Shown here one piece after another: positions 25,693 to 33,974 of a stretch of 64,000 nucleotides of DNA. Each line of letters starts with the position of its first letter. The first letter of the stretch is position 1. A program made the position numbers and the translations under genes. The DNA is from Deinococcus aquaedulcis (GTDB lineage Bacteria > Deinococcota > Deinococci > Deinococcales > Deinococcaceae): assembly GCF_019693445.1 (NCBI RefSeq), contig NZ_JAHRBL010000011.1:1-64000 (forward strand), in the 5' to 3' direction. The notes beneath the pieces were generated by a model, which did no database searches, was not told where the DNA came from, and worked only from the letters and a program-made list of their open reading frames with translations.

Positions 25693-26928
25693 CTAGGGCG
25701 CGGCCTTCAGGCCCACGAGGGCGGCCAGGGCGGTGCGGGCGTCCTGACCCAGGAACACCCCCACCTCGCCCGCCGACACCGGAAAGCGCTCGCCCTGCAA
25801 GCGGGGCAGGTTCAGGGCCTCGGCCAGCAGGTTGGCGTCCTGCACTGCCTCGCCGGTAAACACCTGACTGGCCTCCTTACTCTCGGGGGCCGGGCTGAGG
25901 GCCACTTCGGGGTAGCCCAGGGCGCGCAGGGCGCGGGCGAGCGGCTCGCCCAGCCCGGCCCCGCTGGCGTCCACCACGCGCACGCGGGCGCCCGGCTGGG
26001 CCTGGGCCGCCGGGGCGCCGCTCCACAGCGCCGCGAGCCGCTCGCGGCTCACCGCGAGGTTGAAGGTGCCGGGAATCTCGTCGGTGGGCAGAGTGGCAAA
26101 GCTCAGCTTCAGGCGGCCCAGGTAGGGGCGCAGCGCCGCCAGCAGGTTGGGATCGGCGTTGGTTTCCACGCCATTGCCAATGCCGCCCAGAATGGTGGGC
26201 AGCGCCGCGAGGCCCTGCGGAGATTTCAGGCGCGCGGCCAGCTGGGTCAGGGCCTGCTTCTGGTGGTCAATGCGGCCGTAGTCGTCCCCAAAGCCTTTGC
26301 GCACGCGCAGAAACAGCACGGCTTCCTCGCCCTGCAGGTGGTGGGGGCCGGGGGCCAGCTTCAGGTCCACGCCCGCCGCCTTGTCCACCCACTCAATCCC
26401 GCCTTCGGGCACCGTGACGTCCAGGCCGCCCAGGGCGTCTATCACCCGGGCCACGTAGTCGGTGCGCACGATCACGTACGAGTCCACCCGCTCACCGGTA
26501 ATGGTTTCCACAGCGCGCGTGAGGGCTTCAGGACCGCCCGCGAAATACTGGCTGTTCACCTTCTGCTGGGCCACGGACTTGAAGCGGTCAAAGGGGCCCA
26601 CGTTGGTGTCGCGTGGAATGTTCAGCACCCGCACCTGGTCACCGTCCACCTTCACCAGCATCACGGTGTCGGTGTTGGGGGGCTGCACCAGGCCGGTGCG
26701 CTGGTCCTGATTCTTGCAGGGCTGCTGGTAGTAGCAGTACACGATGTCGCGCCCGGCGATCAGCACCGTGAAGTGCGGCGCCTGCCCGCCGGCCACCGGC
26801 GCGGCCGACACCGGCCCGGCCCCGCTGAGCAGCGCAAAGGCCGCCAGCGACAGGGTAGACAGGGTCAGGCCAAAGGCCTGCAGCGCGCGCAGCCCGGCCA
26901 GGCGCGGTGGGGTGAGGGGCGGCGTCAC
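25693..26928 (-). CDS. LytR-CpsA-Psr (LCP) family protein
   Basis: 411 aa. One hydrophobic N-terminal segment (LRALQAFGLTLSTLSLAAFALL, in pieces) anchors or exports it. The LCP domain (about 60-290) shows TDTVMLVKVDGDQVRVLNIPRDTNV with conserved Asp/Arg, KVNSQYFAGG, DALGGLDVTVP and an LQGEEAVLFLRVRKG active region. A LytR_C domain (about 300-410) follows. LCP enzymes ligate polymers from polyprenyl carriers to the cell wall. GTG 26928 overlaps the yqeK stop as GTGA. The longer open frame to 26988 is rejected. Confidence 0.9.
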   Translation of the reverse strand: MTPPLTPPRLAGLRALQAFGLTLSTLSLAAFALLSGAGPVSAAPVAGGQAPHFTVLIAGRDIVYCYYQQPCKNQDQRTGLVQPPNTDTVMLVKVDGDQVRVLNIPRDTNVGPFDRFKSVAQQKVNSQYFAGGPEALTRAVETITGERVDSYVIVRTDYVARVIDALGGLDVTVPEGGIEWVDKAAGVDLKLAPGPHHLQGEEAVLFLRVRKGFGDDYGRIDHQKQALTQLAARLKSPQGLAALPTILGGIGNGVETNADPNLLAALRPYLGRLKLSFATLPTDEIPGTFNLAVSRERLAALWSGAPAAQAQPGARVRVVDASGAGLGEPLARALRALGYPEVALSPAPESKEASQVFTGEAVQDANLLAEALNLPRLQGERFPVSAGEVGVFLGQDARTALAALVGLKAAP

Positions 26929-27554
26929 GAATCCAGGCGCAGGGCGGGCGGGGGCGAATCGGGGGCTGCGCCGGCCTGGGCCACACACGGCAGCGCGTGG
27001 TAGGCCTGCAGGGTGCGCGGGTGCACTTGAATGCCGCGCCCCTGCAGGTAGGTCACTTTCGAGACGATGGCCCGTTCCAGCGCCGCACCCAGGTCCCGCA
27101 GCGCCAGTTCGCGGATGTCATGGTTCACGCCGCGCCCGGGTTCAGAGACGTCCGCGATATACACGCAGGCCGACACCGGATTGCCGCCGCGCGGGCCGGT
27201 GGTGTGGTCTTCCACGGCTTCCAGCACCACCCGGTCCTGGTAGCCCCAGCGCTCCAGCAGGGTGCGGGCCGCGCGGCCATGCAGCGCCAGCGGGTGCGCG
27301 GCGTCAATCTCGCATTCGGGGGGCGCGAGGCGCAGCAGTTCGCCGTCCGGCAGATCGCGGGCGATGTCATGCAGGATGCCCGCCGCGTAGGCGCGCATGT
27401 CGTCCAGGCCGTTGGCACGGGCAATCTGCGCGGCCAGTTCGGCCACGCGCAGCACGTGTTCGTAGCGCCGTGGCCTGACCATCAGGCGCACGCGCTCTTC
27501 CCAGCCGGTCCACGCCGCCACACCGGGGCGGGGTACGAGAAGCTGGGCGATCAC
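26925..27554 (-). CDS. yqeK: HD-domain hydrolase YqeK (Ap4A hydrolase-like)
   Basis: 209 aa from GTG 27554. HD motif: RRYEHVLRVAELA, GILHDIARDLP (His-Asp), HPLALHGRAA and VEDHTTGPRG. YqeK hydrolyses diadenosine tetraphosphate and is usually encoded between nadD and rsfS; here nadD is absent and lcp lies between. The GTG has no Shine-Dalgarno but overlaps the TGA of a leaderless 10-codon ORF, so translation is probably coupled. A GTG at 27578 in the same frame is an alternative start. Confidence 0.88.
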   Translation of the reverse strand: MIAQLLVPRPGVAAWTGWEERVRLMVRPRRYEHVLRVAELAAQIARANGLDDMRAYAAGILHDIARDLPDGELLRLAPPECEIDAAHPLALHGRAARTLLERWGYQDRVVLEAVEDHTTGPRGGNPVSACVYIADVSEPGRGVNHDIRELALRDLGAALERAIVSKVTYLQGRGIQVHPRTLQAYHALPCVAQAGAAPDSPPPALRLDS

Positions 27555-27583
27555 GAAGGTCTGTGGCCGCTTCCCCACATCAT
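27551..27583 (-). CDS. Leaderless 10-codon upstream ORF coupled to yqeK
   Basis: Encodes MMWGSGHRPS. ATG 27583 lies seven bases after a TAAAGT -10 (27591-27596), and the TGA (27551-27553) overlaps the in-frame GTG 27554 of yqeK. This has the same length (11 codons with stop) and layout as the ORF before the kinase at 6867. Confidence 0.5.
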   Translation of the reverse strand: MMWGSGHRPS

Positions 27584-27590
27584 GGGCAAG

Positions 27591-27596
27591 ACTTTA
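27591..27596 (-). promoter_or_regulatory. -10 element (TAAAGT) of the yqeK operon
   Basis: TAAAGT on the minus strand ends seven bases before ATG 27583, the leaderless spacing. Confidence 0.65.
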
Positions 27597-27775
27597 CACC
27601 GCGCGGGCCCTGCCGGGTTGACCACCGGGTCACTTTCTGATGGACACCGTCAGGGAAGGGGAGAAGAGAGTGAATGGGCTGGGCTGTACATGGGCGGCGG
27701 AAACGGCGTTTTTTCCGACAAACTCAGCATTGGGCAGCCGCGCCCAAAGCCCTCTGGCGGCAGTTACGCCGCGCT

Positions 27776-28750
27776 TCACGGTGCGGGGGGGGTGGGGGCG
27801 GGGCGGGCTTCGACCGTCAGGCGCACGCTCACCGTTTCCAGGGCCTGGGCCCCGGCGGGCACCGAGAGCTGCACGGGCACGGTGTACGTGCCGGCGCGGT
27901 AGGTCACGGTGCCCGAAACCTCGCGCAGACGCGCGAGCAGTTCGGGGGCGGCCACCACGCGCACGGTGCTGGGCTGCAGGCTGACCGCCACCACGCGCAG
28001 GGTGCGCGGCGGGGTGTTCAGCACCACCGGCACGGTCTTGACCGGCAGCTCGCCGGTGTCCAGGCGCCGCACCGTGACGGTCGAGGGCCGCACCGTGACC
28101 CCAGACACGGGCCGTCCGCTGCGGTCCAGGGCAATCAGGGCCACCTCCTGCTCGCCGCCCGCCGCCAGCGCCGCCGGACTGGTGACCAGCCGGGCCACCG
28201 TGCCCAGCACGCGCCCGGCGCCAGTCACGCTGGCCTCGGTGGGGGAGACCACGTAGCGCGGCACGCTGGATTCAGGGGGCGAGGTCACGCTGAGGGTGAC
28301 CGGCAGGGTGCGCTGCACCTGGGTGTCCACGAAGCCCTGCACCCGGGTGGGGGTCAGGCGCTGCACGGCTGTGCCGGTGGGTGGGGTCACGGTCACGGGC
28401 TGGGTGAAGCTGCCCTCGGGAATGCCGGTCACGTCCACCACGGCCTCCACACTGCCCGGGTCCAGTTCCCGCAGGCGCTCCGGGCGCCCGGAGAGAATCA
28501 CCCGCACCGAGGCCGGGCTGAGGTTGCTGGTGGCGCGTTTCTCCTCGCCGCTGCCGGTGGTGTCGCGCACCGTCACCGGCACGTCGAAGCCCTGGGTCAC
28601 GTTGGCGCGGCGGTCGGCGGTGGCCACGAACCACAGGGTCAGCGACACGCCCAGCGCCAGCAGCTTGGGCCCCAGGTTGTGGGTAAAGCGCGCCCAGGCG
28701 TAGCGCGGGCTGAGCCAGCGCCGCAGCCGGGCCAGCCGGGGCGCGCTCAC
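27776..28750 (-). CDS. cdaR: YbbR-domain protein CdaR
   Basis: 324 aa. N-terminal basic region then one membrane helix (about 28-46, LGPKLLALGVSLTLWFVATA in the YbbR-typical form) followed by about three or four extracytoplasmic YbbR repeats rich in Thr, Val and Pro. CdaR binds the diadenylate cyclase CdaA and modulates c-di-AMP synthesis. It overlaps the cdaA stop by ATGA (28747-28750). Its 3' end lies over a G-rich tract (27784-27807) that encodes the Pro/Ala-rich C-terminus. Confidence 0.9.
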   Translation of the reverse strand: MSAPRLARLRRWLSPRYAWARFTHNLGPKLLALGVSLTLWFVATADRRANVTQGFDVPVTVRDTTGSGEEKRATSNLSPASVRVILSGRPERLRELDPGSVEAVVDVTGIPEGSFTQPVTVTPPTGTAVQRLTPTRVQGFVDTQVQRTLPVTLSVTSPPESSVPRYVVSPTEASVTGAGRVLGTVARLVTSPAALAAGGEQEVALIALDRSGRPVSGVTVRPSTVTVRRLDTGELPVKTVPVVLNTPPRTLRVVAVSLQPSTVRVVAAPELLARLREVSGTVTYRAGTYTVPVQLSVPAGAQALETVSVRLTVEARPAPTPPAP

Positions 28751-29541
28751 CGGGCCTCCGGGGCCGTGGGGGCGGGGCCCTCTAGGTCGGGCAGGCGGTC
28801 GTAGACCAGCGCGCGCAGCTGCTCGCGCAGTTCGGTGCCGTTCAGGTCCGGGCCCAGGCGCCCGCCCAGCGCGAGGCGCATGCTGCCGCGTTCCTCGCTG
28901 ACCACCAGCACCACGGCGTCGGTGAGTTCCGACAGGCCAATGGCGGCGCGGTGGCGGGTGCCGTAGCGGCGGTAGGTGCCGTCGCTGCTCTGGAGCGGAA
29001 ACAGGCAGCCAGCCGCAATGACGCGCGAGCCCTGTACGATCACACCGCCGTCGTGCAGCGGGGCGTTGCGGGCAAACAGGGCCTCCAGGAACGGGACGCT
29101 CACCAGGGCGTCCAGCGGCACCCCGGTGGCGGCGTACTCGCCCAGCGGGGTGCGGCGCTCAATGGCGATCAGGGCGCCGGTTTTGCGCTCGGCGAGGCGC
29201 TCCATGGCGCGCGCGAGGTCCTGCAGCGCGGCGCCGCCCGCCCCGGCCCCGGCGCCCCGGGGGCGGCCCACCCGTTCCAGGGCCGCGCGCAGTTCGGGTT
29301 GAAACAGCACGATCAGGGCGAAGATCCCCACGGTCCCCGCCCGCCCCAGCAGGTAGCCCAGGGTGGTGAGGTTCAGGAGCTGCGCCGCCACCCACACCCC
29401 GGCGAACACCAGAATGCCGCGCACCACGTTCACCGCCCGCGTGCCCGCCACCAGCAGGTAACCCTGGTAGATCAGAAACGCAACCAGGGCGATGTCCAGG
29501 ATGTCCCGGACACTTACCTGACCAAGCGGGGTGGACAGCAA
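28747..29541 (-). CDS. cdaA: Diadenylate cyclase CdaA
   Basis: 264 aa. Three N-terminal hydrophobic helices are followed by the DAC domain (about 105-230). The two nucleotide motifs are LHDGGVIV (family consensus DGA, here DGG) and GTRHRAAIG (RHR). It makes c-di-AMP from two ATP at the membrane. The start appears to be TTG 29541 with AAGGAG 13 bases upstream, a long spacing; no better start precedes the first helix. It forms an operon with cdaR. A -10 TATAGT lies at 29603-29608. Confidence 0.92.
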   Translation of the reverse strand: MLSTPLGQVSVRDILDIALVAFLIYQGYLLVAGTRAVNVVRGILVFAGVWVAAQLLNLTTLGYLLGRAGTVGIFALIVLFQPELRAALERVGRPRGAGAGAGGAALQDLARAMERLAERKTGALIAIERRTPLGEYAATGVPLDALVSVPFLEALFARNAPLHDGGVIVQGSRVIAAGCLFPLQSSDGTYRRYGTRHRAAIGLSELTDAVVLVVSEERGSMRLALGGRLGPDLNGTELREQLRALVYDRLPDLEGPAPTAPEAR

Positions 29542-29602
29542 CGGAAGGGGGCGCTCCTTTCAGGATAAAGAGGGGCGGAAAAGGCCGGGCGTTTGCGCGC
29601 CC

Positions 29603-29608
29603 ACTATA
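29603..29608 (-). promoter_or_regulatory. -10 element (TATAGT) of cdaA-cdaR
   Basis: TATAGT on the minus strand lies 61 bases before the cdaA start and gives a leader of about 55 bases with AAGGAG. Confidence 0.5.
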
Positions 29609-29736
29609 CGGCCTGAAGCGGGGCCGCCGCCGCAGACAACGGACGGCTGGGGGCCGTATGTGCGCCCTCATGGAGACTTCCTCAAGGTCTCCCGCCGCCG
29701 GCTTCATGCTGAAATGACGGCAACAGGAGGTCACCC

Positions 29737-30417
29737 ATGAAGATTCGCTTTCTTGGCCACAGCGCCTTTTTGCTGGAAACCCCCGAGCACCGCCTGCTGC
29801 TGGACCCCTTTCTGAGCGGCAATCCCCAGGCCAGCCTGAGTGTGGAAGAAGCCCTGGCCCTGAAGCCCAGCGCCGTGCTGATCAGCCACGCGCACGGCGA
29901 CCACTGGGGCGACGCGCTGGCCTTTGCCAAGGGAGGAGTGCCGCTGATCGCCACTGCTGAAATTGGGGGGTACGCCATGAAACACGGCGCTGCCAACGTG
30001 GTTGCCATGAACATTGGCGGTACCTACCGCGCCGACTGGGGCAGCGTGTACCTGACCCCGGCGTGGCACAGCTCCTCCTTTCCAGACGGCACCTACGGCG
30101 GGATGCCCACCGGCCTGGTGATCGAACTGGGCGGGCGGCGCGTCTACTTTGCCGGCGACACCAGTCTCTTTTCCGACATGCGCCTGATTGGCGACCGCGA
30201 ACTGGACGCCGCGCTGCTGCCCATTGGCGACCATTTCACGATGGGCCCAGAAGAAGCGGCGCGCGCCCTGGAACTGCTGCGCCCCCGGGTGGCCGTTCCC
30301 ATGCACTACGGCACCTTTCCCGTGCTGACAGGGGACCCGGCCGTGTTCGCCCGCGAGGGCCAGGCACGCGGCGCCGAGGTGCGGGTGCTGGCACCGGGCG
30401 AAGCGACGGACCTGTAA
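29737..30417 (+). CDS. Metallo-beta-lactamase-fold hydrolase, UPF0173 family
   Basis: 226 aa, the usual size of this family. The metal-binding motif is SHAHGDHWGD (HxHxDH), further ligands are in GHSAFLLET, YFAGDTSLFSDM (Asp) and VPMHYGTFP (His). It is a predicted metal-dependent hydrolase, cytoplasmic, with unknown substrate. GGAGGT lies seven bases before ATG 29737, a strong Shine-Dalgarno. It diverges from cdaA-cdaR. Confidence 0.9.
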   Translation: MKIRFLGHSAFLLETPEHRLLLDPFLSGNPQASLSVEEALALKPSAVLISHAHGDHWGDALAFAKGGVPLIATAEIGGYAMKHGAANVVAMNIGGTYRADWGSVYLTPAWHSSSFPDGTYGGMPTGLVIELGGRRVYFAGDTSLFSDMRLIGDRELDAALLPIGDHFTMGPEEAARALELLRPRVAVPMHYGTFPVLTGDPAVFAREGQARGAEVRVLAPGEATDL

Positions 30418-30540
30418 AACTGGGCTGTTCCCTTTGCTCTATCAGTGCCAAGTACGGACGTGTTCGAGTGTTCCCGGGCATCACGAATCGCCTGACCAGC
30501 CATCTCTCGCGCTGCAGCCGAGCCGCTGTGGACCGTTTGA

Positions 30541-31785
30541 TTACCATTTCAGCACGCTGGATTCGCCTTTCCAGAACAACCAGCGGTGCTCTTCTTTGTG
30601 GTCGCCGTTGCCGATGGTGTGCGCATCCTGCCCCTGGCCGAGGGCCAACTGGTGGAGCGTCCCTGCATACGTTCCGACCCAGAGCCGCTGCTCGTCAGGA
30701 GAGAGGGCCATGCCGCTGATGGTTCCCCCCAGGTAGTGCCGCCAGAGCGCCTGACCCTGCCAGTCGTACGCGCGCAGGTAACCGTGCGCGTCACCCAGAA
30801 TCACGCCGCCGCTGAAACTGACCCCCCCATACACTCTCATGGCCGGATCGATCAGGCGCACTCCCGGGTCCGATCCGGGTTCTTGGTACGGCGCAATGTT
30901 CACACTTGCAGGGTCAGTGACGTTAACCGCGATTGAGACGCCATTGTAGAAATGGCAGCTGTTGGACAAGAGCAGGCTGTCGTTGGTCGAGAAGAGGCAG
31001 AAGTGAGGGTACTCCGATTGCGGACCGATGCGGCCAAGCCGTGTGCCGTCTGCGCCAAACAGGAGGTGGTCGCTCGACTGGGAGCCGGCACAGATCAGGC
31101 GGTTGTCGTGAGACAGGTCGGCGTTTTCCATGTCGATCAGGCCCGTCAGGCCCTCGTCGCCGTCACCGTCGGCGACGGGCAGAAGGCGGACGGCCGTCTG
31201 CGGGGTAAGGAGATCAATGCCAGCGGCGCTGACCACCAGCGCGGCGTCGCCGGCATTGAAGGGAAACAGGTGGGTGATGCCGGCCGCTGGGTCAGTGGCG
31301 TAGGGCAGGGTGTTCAGGATAGGCCCGTTCCACCCGTCACGCAGGGTGATGGCCAATGGATCCGCAACCGCAATGACCGTGCCCCGTTTGGCCTTGCCGA
31401 CCGCAAGCCATTCCCTGGACAGCGGCTGACACATGCCGTCCTGCAGCAAGTAGGCCTGGCGCGGCTCGTAGGGCGCACCCACCATAAAGACCAGGCGGTC
31501 GTTGTCCAGGGCCACCAGCTGTCCGACGTACTGTCCGCGTTCATGGGCGAGCTGGGCAAACGGCGCGAACGAAGGCGGCAGCTGCTCGCGCAGCGCGCTG
31601 GTTGTGCCGTGCAGGTTCGCTTCACGGAGCCGTTCAAGCACCTGTGGCGCGAAGTCCTGCCGGTCGTCCTGGGCGTCAGGCCCCTGCCATGCCTCCCAGC
31701 CATGAACATCGGCGAAGGCCAGCATGTCGTTGATGGCCTTCGCGTACGTTGCCCCTCGCTCGTTCCATTGGTTCTGCCAGTCCAT
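30541..31785 (-). CDS. Hypothetical beta-propeller-like protein
   Basis: 414 aa from ATG 31785, which has GGAGG six bases upstream; the open frame to 31875 is rejected. Two N-terminal helices (MDWQNQWNERGATYAKAIND) precede repeated strands typical of WD40/PQQ propellers (GVILGDAHGYLRAYDWQGQALWRHYLGG, ISGMALSPDEQRLWVGTYAGTLHQ in pieces). No signal peptide. The region has lower GC and more mixed codon use than its neighbours, suggesting an acquired gene. Function unknown. Confidence 0.65.
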   Translation of the reverse strand: MDWQNQWNERGATYAKAINDMLAFADVHGWEAWQGPDAQDDRQDFAPQVLERLREANLHGTTSALREQLPPSFAPFAQLAHERGQYVGQLVALDNDRLVFMVGAPYEPRQAYLLQDGMCQPLSREWLAVGKAKRGTVIAVADPLAITLRDGWNGPILNTLPYATDPAAGITHLFPFNAGDAALVVSAAGIDLLTPQTAVRLLPVADGDGDEGLTGLIDMENADLSHDNRLICAGSQSSDHLLFGADGTRLGRIGPQSEYPHFCLFSTNDSLLLSNSCHFYNGVSIAVNVTDPASVNIAPYQEPGSDPGVRLIDPAMRVYGGVSFSGGVILGDAHGYLRAYDWQGQALWRHYLGGTISGMALSPDEQRLWVGTYAGTLHQLALGQGQDAHTIGNGDHKEEHRWLFWKGESSVLKW

Positions 31786-32290
31786 CCAGGTCCTCCTGCG
31801 TGGTGCCCAAAGATAGAGTGGTGCCGCCCAGGAAGCACCTTGCTGGTACTCGGAGACCTGCCGAGCTTGTGACACACCTTCTGCAGGATGCTGCGGCCTT
31901 CTGATTCACGGCATGTCGCGTTCGGCTCCGCGTCTCTCGCTCGTCATGAAGCGTTCCAGCAGCTGAACTGACAGCCCAATGCGGACGTCACCTCACCCTG
32001 TGCAAAAACGGTTCAGGTCTGAGCGGCCTGGCAAAGCTGCCCCGCAGAGCGGAAGCTGGGCGCGCTGGCGGGGTCGGCACACTCCCGGTTTGGGGGCGTT
32101 CCAGACGGCCGTCCGTGTGAAGTGGCTTCCGAAAACGTTCGGAAACCATGACCGGCGTTTCTGGCCCAGAGGGCTTCGCGGAGTAGCGAAGCCAAGCGGG
32201 GAGAAGGCCGCTGCCGGGGAGTGCCTGGCCGTCCGTAGAAACAGGTGGGGTCGCAGGTGCTGTCACCTGCGGCCCCCGTCACGCTTGGCT
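31786..32290. other. Intergenic region of about 500 bp with inverted repeats
   Basis: No gene is recognised. Hairpins: TTCCGAAAACGTTCGGAA (about 32127-32144), GGCTTCGCGGAGTAGCGAAGCC (about 32170-32191, a 9-bp stem), and GCAGGTG with CACCTGC (about 32255-32272), which may end transcription of the acyltransferase gene. The rest has no clear structure. Confidence 0.5.
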
Positions 32291-33196
32291 TTACCCTTCG
32301 CGGCCCACCGGCTGGCGCGCTTCCACATCGGCCTCTCCGGGCACCCGGGTCTGGTTGGGGGTGGGATCGGGGAATTCGGGGTTGGCCTTGCGGCCCGCGT
32401 CATGTGGCCACACGCGGGCGTCCACATGAATTTCGGTGGGGGGGCGCAACTTAACCCGGGTGGTGCGCGCGGGCAGGCCCATCGCAATCCCGTGCGGCGG
32501 AATATCCCCGCGCAGCAGGGCGTGGGTGGCCAGCATGGCGTCGTCGCTCACCACGCTGCCCGCCAGCACCGTGGAGTGGTACGTGATGCGCGCGCCGCGT
32601 CCAATCACCGTCTTGCGCAGGGTGACGTCGGGGCCGTCCAGCACACTGTGGGTGTGGCTGTAGATGTTCACATAATCGCTGACCGAGGCGTTATCGTGCA
32701 GCTCAATGCCGCCGATGTCGTCCAGCAGCACGTGGCGGTGAACGACCACGTCGTGGCCCACCTCCATGTTGTAGCCCACGCTGAATTCCACGTTCTGCCA
32801 GCATTTGAAGTTGCGCCCCACGCGCTTGAAGATGTGGCCCGCCAGCGCCCGGCGAATCGGAATGCCCAGCACCGGGTTCTGGCCCACCGGGGTCTGGTCC
32901 AGCGATTTCCACAGCCACAGCAGCGGCTTAACCCGCGCAAACTGCTCGGCGTCAGTGGCCATGTAGTATTCGGCCTCGAACGTGACGTTACGCGCGTCCA
33001 GGCTCAGGGCAGCCAGCGGGGCGTCCGAGCGCAGCTGGGCGTAGGAGCGGCCATACATCACTTCAGCCAGAATGTCGCGGGCCAGGTCATACCGGTCGGT
33101 GGCCGGATCTGAGAGGCGCGCGTCCAGGTCGCGCACGAATTCACCGAATGTCGCCTGCGCGTCCGGTCCGATTTCCACTGGCTTGAGCCACGTCAC
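32291..33196 (-). CDS. Hexapeptide-repeat acyltransferase family protein
   Basis: 301 aa. An N-terminal helical domain (about 1-110) precedes a left-handed beta-helix (about 115-235) with hexapeptide turns (HDVVVHRHVLLDDIGGIELHDNASVSDYVNIYSHTHSV in pieces; the HTHS segment carries the likely catalytic His). A C-terminal extension rich in Pro and charged residues (about 240-301) is unusual. It probably transfers an acyl or acetyl group to a sugar or lipid; the substrate is unknown. The GTG start follows TAGAGT by six bases, so the mRNA is leaderless. Confidence 0.8.
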   Translation of the reverse strand: MTWLKPVEIGPDAQATFGEFVRDLDARLSDPATDRYDLARDILAEVMYGRSYAQLRSDAPLAALSLDARNVTFEAEYYMATDAEQFARVKPLLWLWKSLDQTPVGQNPVLGIPIRRALAGHIFKRVGRNFKCWQNVEFSVGYNMEVGHDVVVHRHVLLDDIGGIELHDNASVSDYVNIYSHTHSVLDGPDVTLRKTVIGRGARITYHSTVLAGSVVSDDAMLATHALLRGDIPPHGIAMGLPARTTRVKLRPPTEIHVDARVWPHDAGRKANPEFPDPTPNQTRVPGEADVEARQPVGREG

Positions 33197-33202
33197 CTGC
33201 CC

Positions 33203-33208
33203 ACTCTA
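33203..33208 (-). promoter_or_regulatory. -10 element (TAGAGT) of the acyltransferase gene
   Basis: TAGAGT on the minus strand ends six bases before GTG 33196. Confidence 0.6.
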
Positions 33209-33334
33209 CTCCCTACAGTGAAAAACAAAGTGGGATGGTGCGCCGGGACGTGCAGACGAGTGGTGGGGCGCTCACCGCTTGGGGGCCGCCTGCTGGGATC
33301 GCCACCAAGGAGCAGAACTGTTCCATTGAGAGTG

Positions 33335-33874
33335 CTACGTCTGGGAAAGCTCCCACTCTGGAACGCCGCCATAGAGCATGCCCCGGCCGCCAATCTCATC
33401 GGTCAGCCGTACCAGTGCGTCCCACTCCGCCTTGTGCTGAAGCAGGTAAACGAAGGGCGCGAGATCGGTCCGCACGCGCATCAGTGCCTCTTTCCACTCG
33501 CGCAAAAAGTGGCCGCGATCCACCAGAAATTCGGCGGTGTGCTGCTTGCCGAATGGATCCCAGCACACCCGGACATGCAGGTTTTCCCCATCCAATTTCC
33601 CGGTCCAGTCTGAGTCAAAGCTCGACTGATCGTGCAAGGCCGTATGGCTTCCTTGTCCCTGGTGGATAGCGCTGAGAAAGGCAACGAGTTCTCCGATCCA
33701 AGTGCTGAAATCCTGATAGGCCAAGGGATGGAATTGGTGGTCAATAGCGACAATGACCGCCTCGGCCAGGAGCGGATAGGCCTGCGCGATCAACATTCCA
33801 AGATCTTCGGCGGGCTGCGGTTCGGCCAGAAACGCCGGGTTCAGCCGGGGGCAGCCTGCCTGAATCCAGAACAT
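33335..33874 (-). CDS. Hypothetical protein
   Basis: 179 aa. Tail and core segments include VIVAIDHQFHPLAYQDFSTW, GENLHVRVCWDPFGKQ and REWKEALMRVRTDLAPFVYLL. Composition is less GC-biased than the neighbours and the fold looks like a small alpha/beta immunity- or SUKH-type protein, but I cannot name a family. ATG follows TACCCT by seven bases. The gene is at the edge of a patch of unknown genes. Confidence 0.65.
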   Translation of the reverse strand: MFWIQAGCPRLNPAFLAEPQPAEDLGMLIAQAYPLLAEAVIVAIDHQFHPLAYQDFSTWIGELVAFLSAIHQGQGSHTALHDQSSFDSDWTGKLDGENLHVRVCWDPFGKQHTAEFLVDRGHFLREWKEALMRVRTDLAPFVYLLQHKAEWDALVRLTDEIGGRGMLYGGVPEWELSQT

Positions 33875-33881
33875 GCTTCAC

Positions 33882-33887
33882 AGGGTA
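33882..33887 (-). promoter_or_regulatory. -10 element (TACCCT) of a leaderless hypothetical gene
   Basis: TACCCT on the minus strand ends seven bases before ATG 33874. Confidence 0.55.
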
Positions 33888-33974
33888 ATGGCCATGGAAT
33901 AGCCGCAGGGAGGGGTACCCGCTGAGGAAACCAGGCGCCCCTCGCCATAAAGTGCCCGAGGTTGTTGCCAGCTC

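Noticed and set aside
27784..27807. G-rich tract (G8, G5, G4, G3) as an independent element
   Set aside because: It lies inside the coding end of cdaR, where it encodes a Pro/Ala-rich tail, so selection for a G-quadruplex cannot be separated from coding use.
30236..30547. Minus-strand open frame beginning VIKRSTAARLQRE before the UPF0173 stop
   Set aside because: It overlaps the 3' end of a well-supported gene, has no SD or -10, and shows no family pattern; possibly decayed DNA at most.
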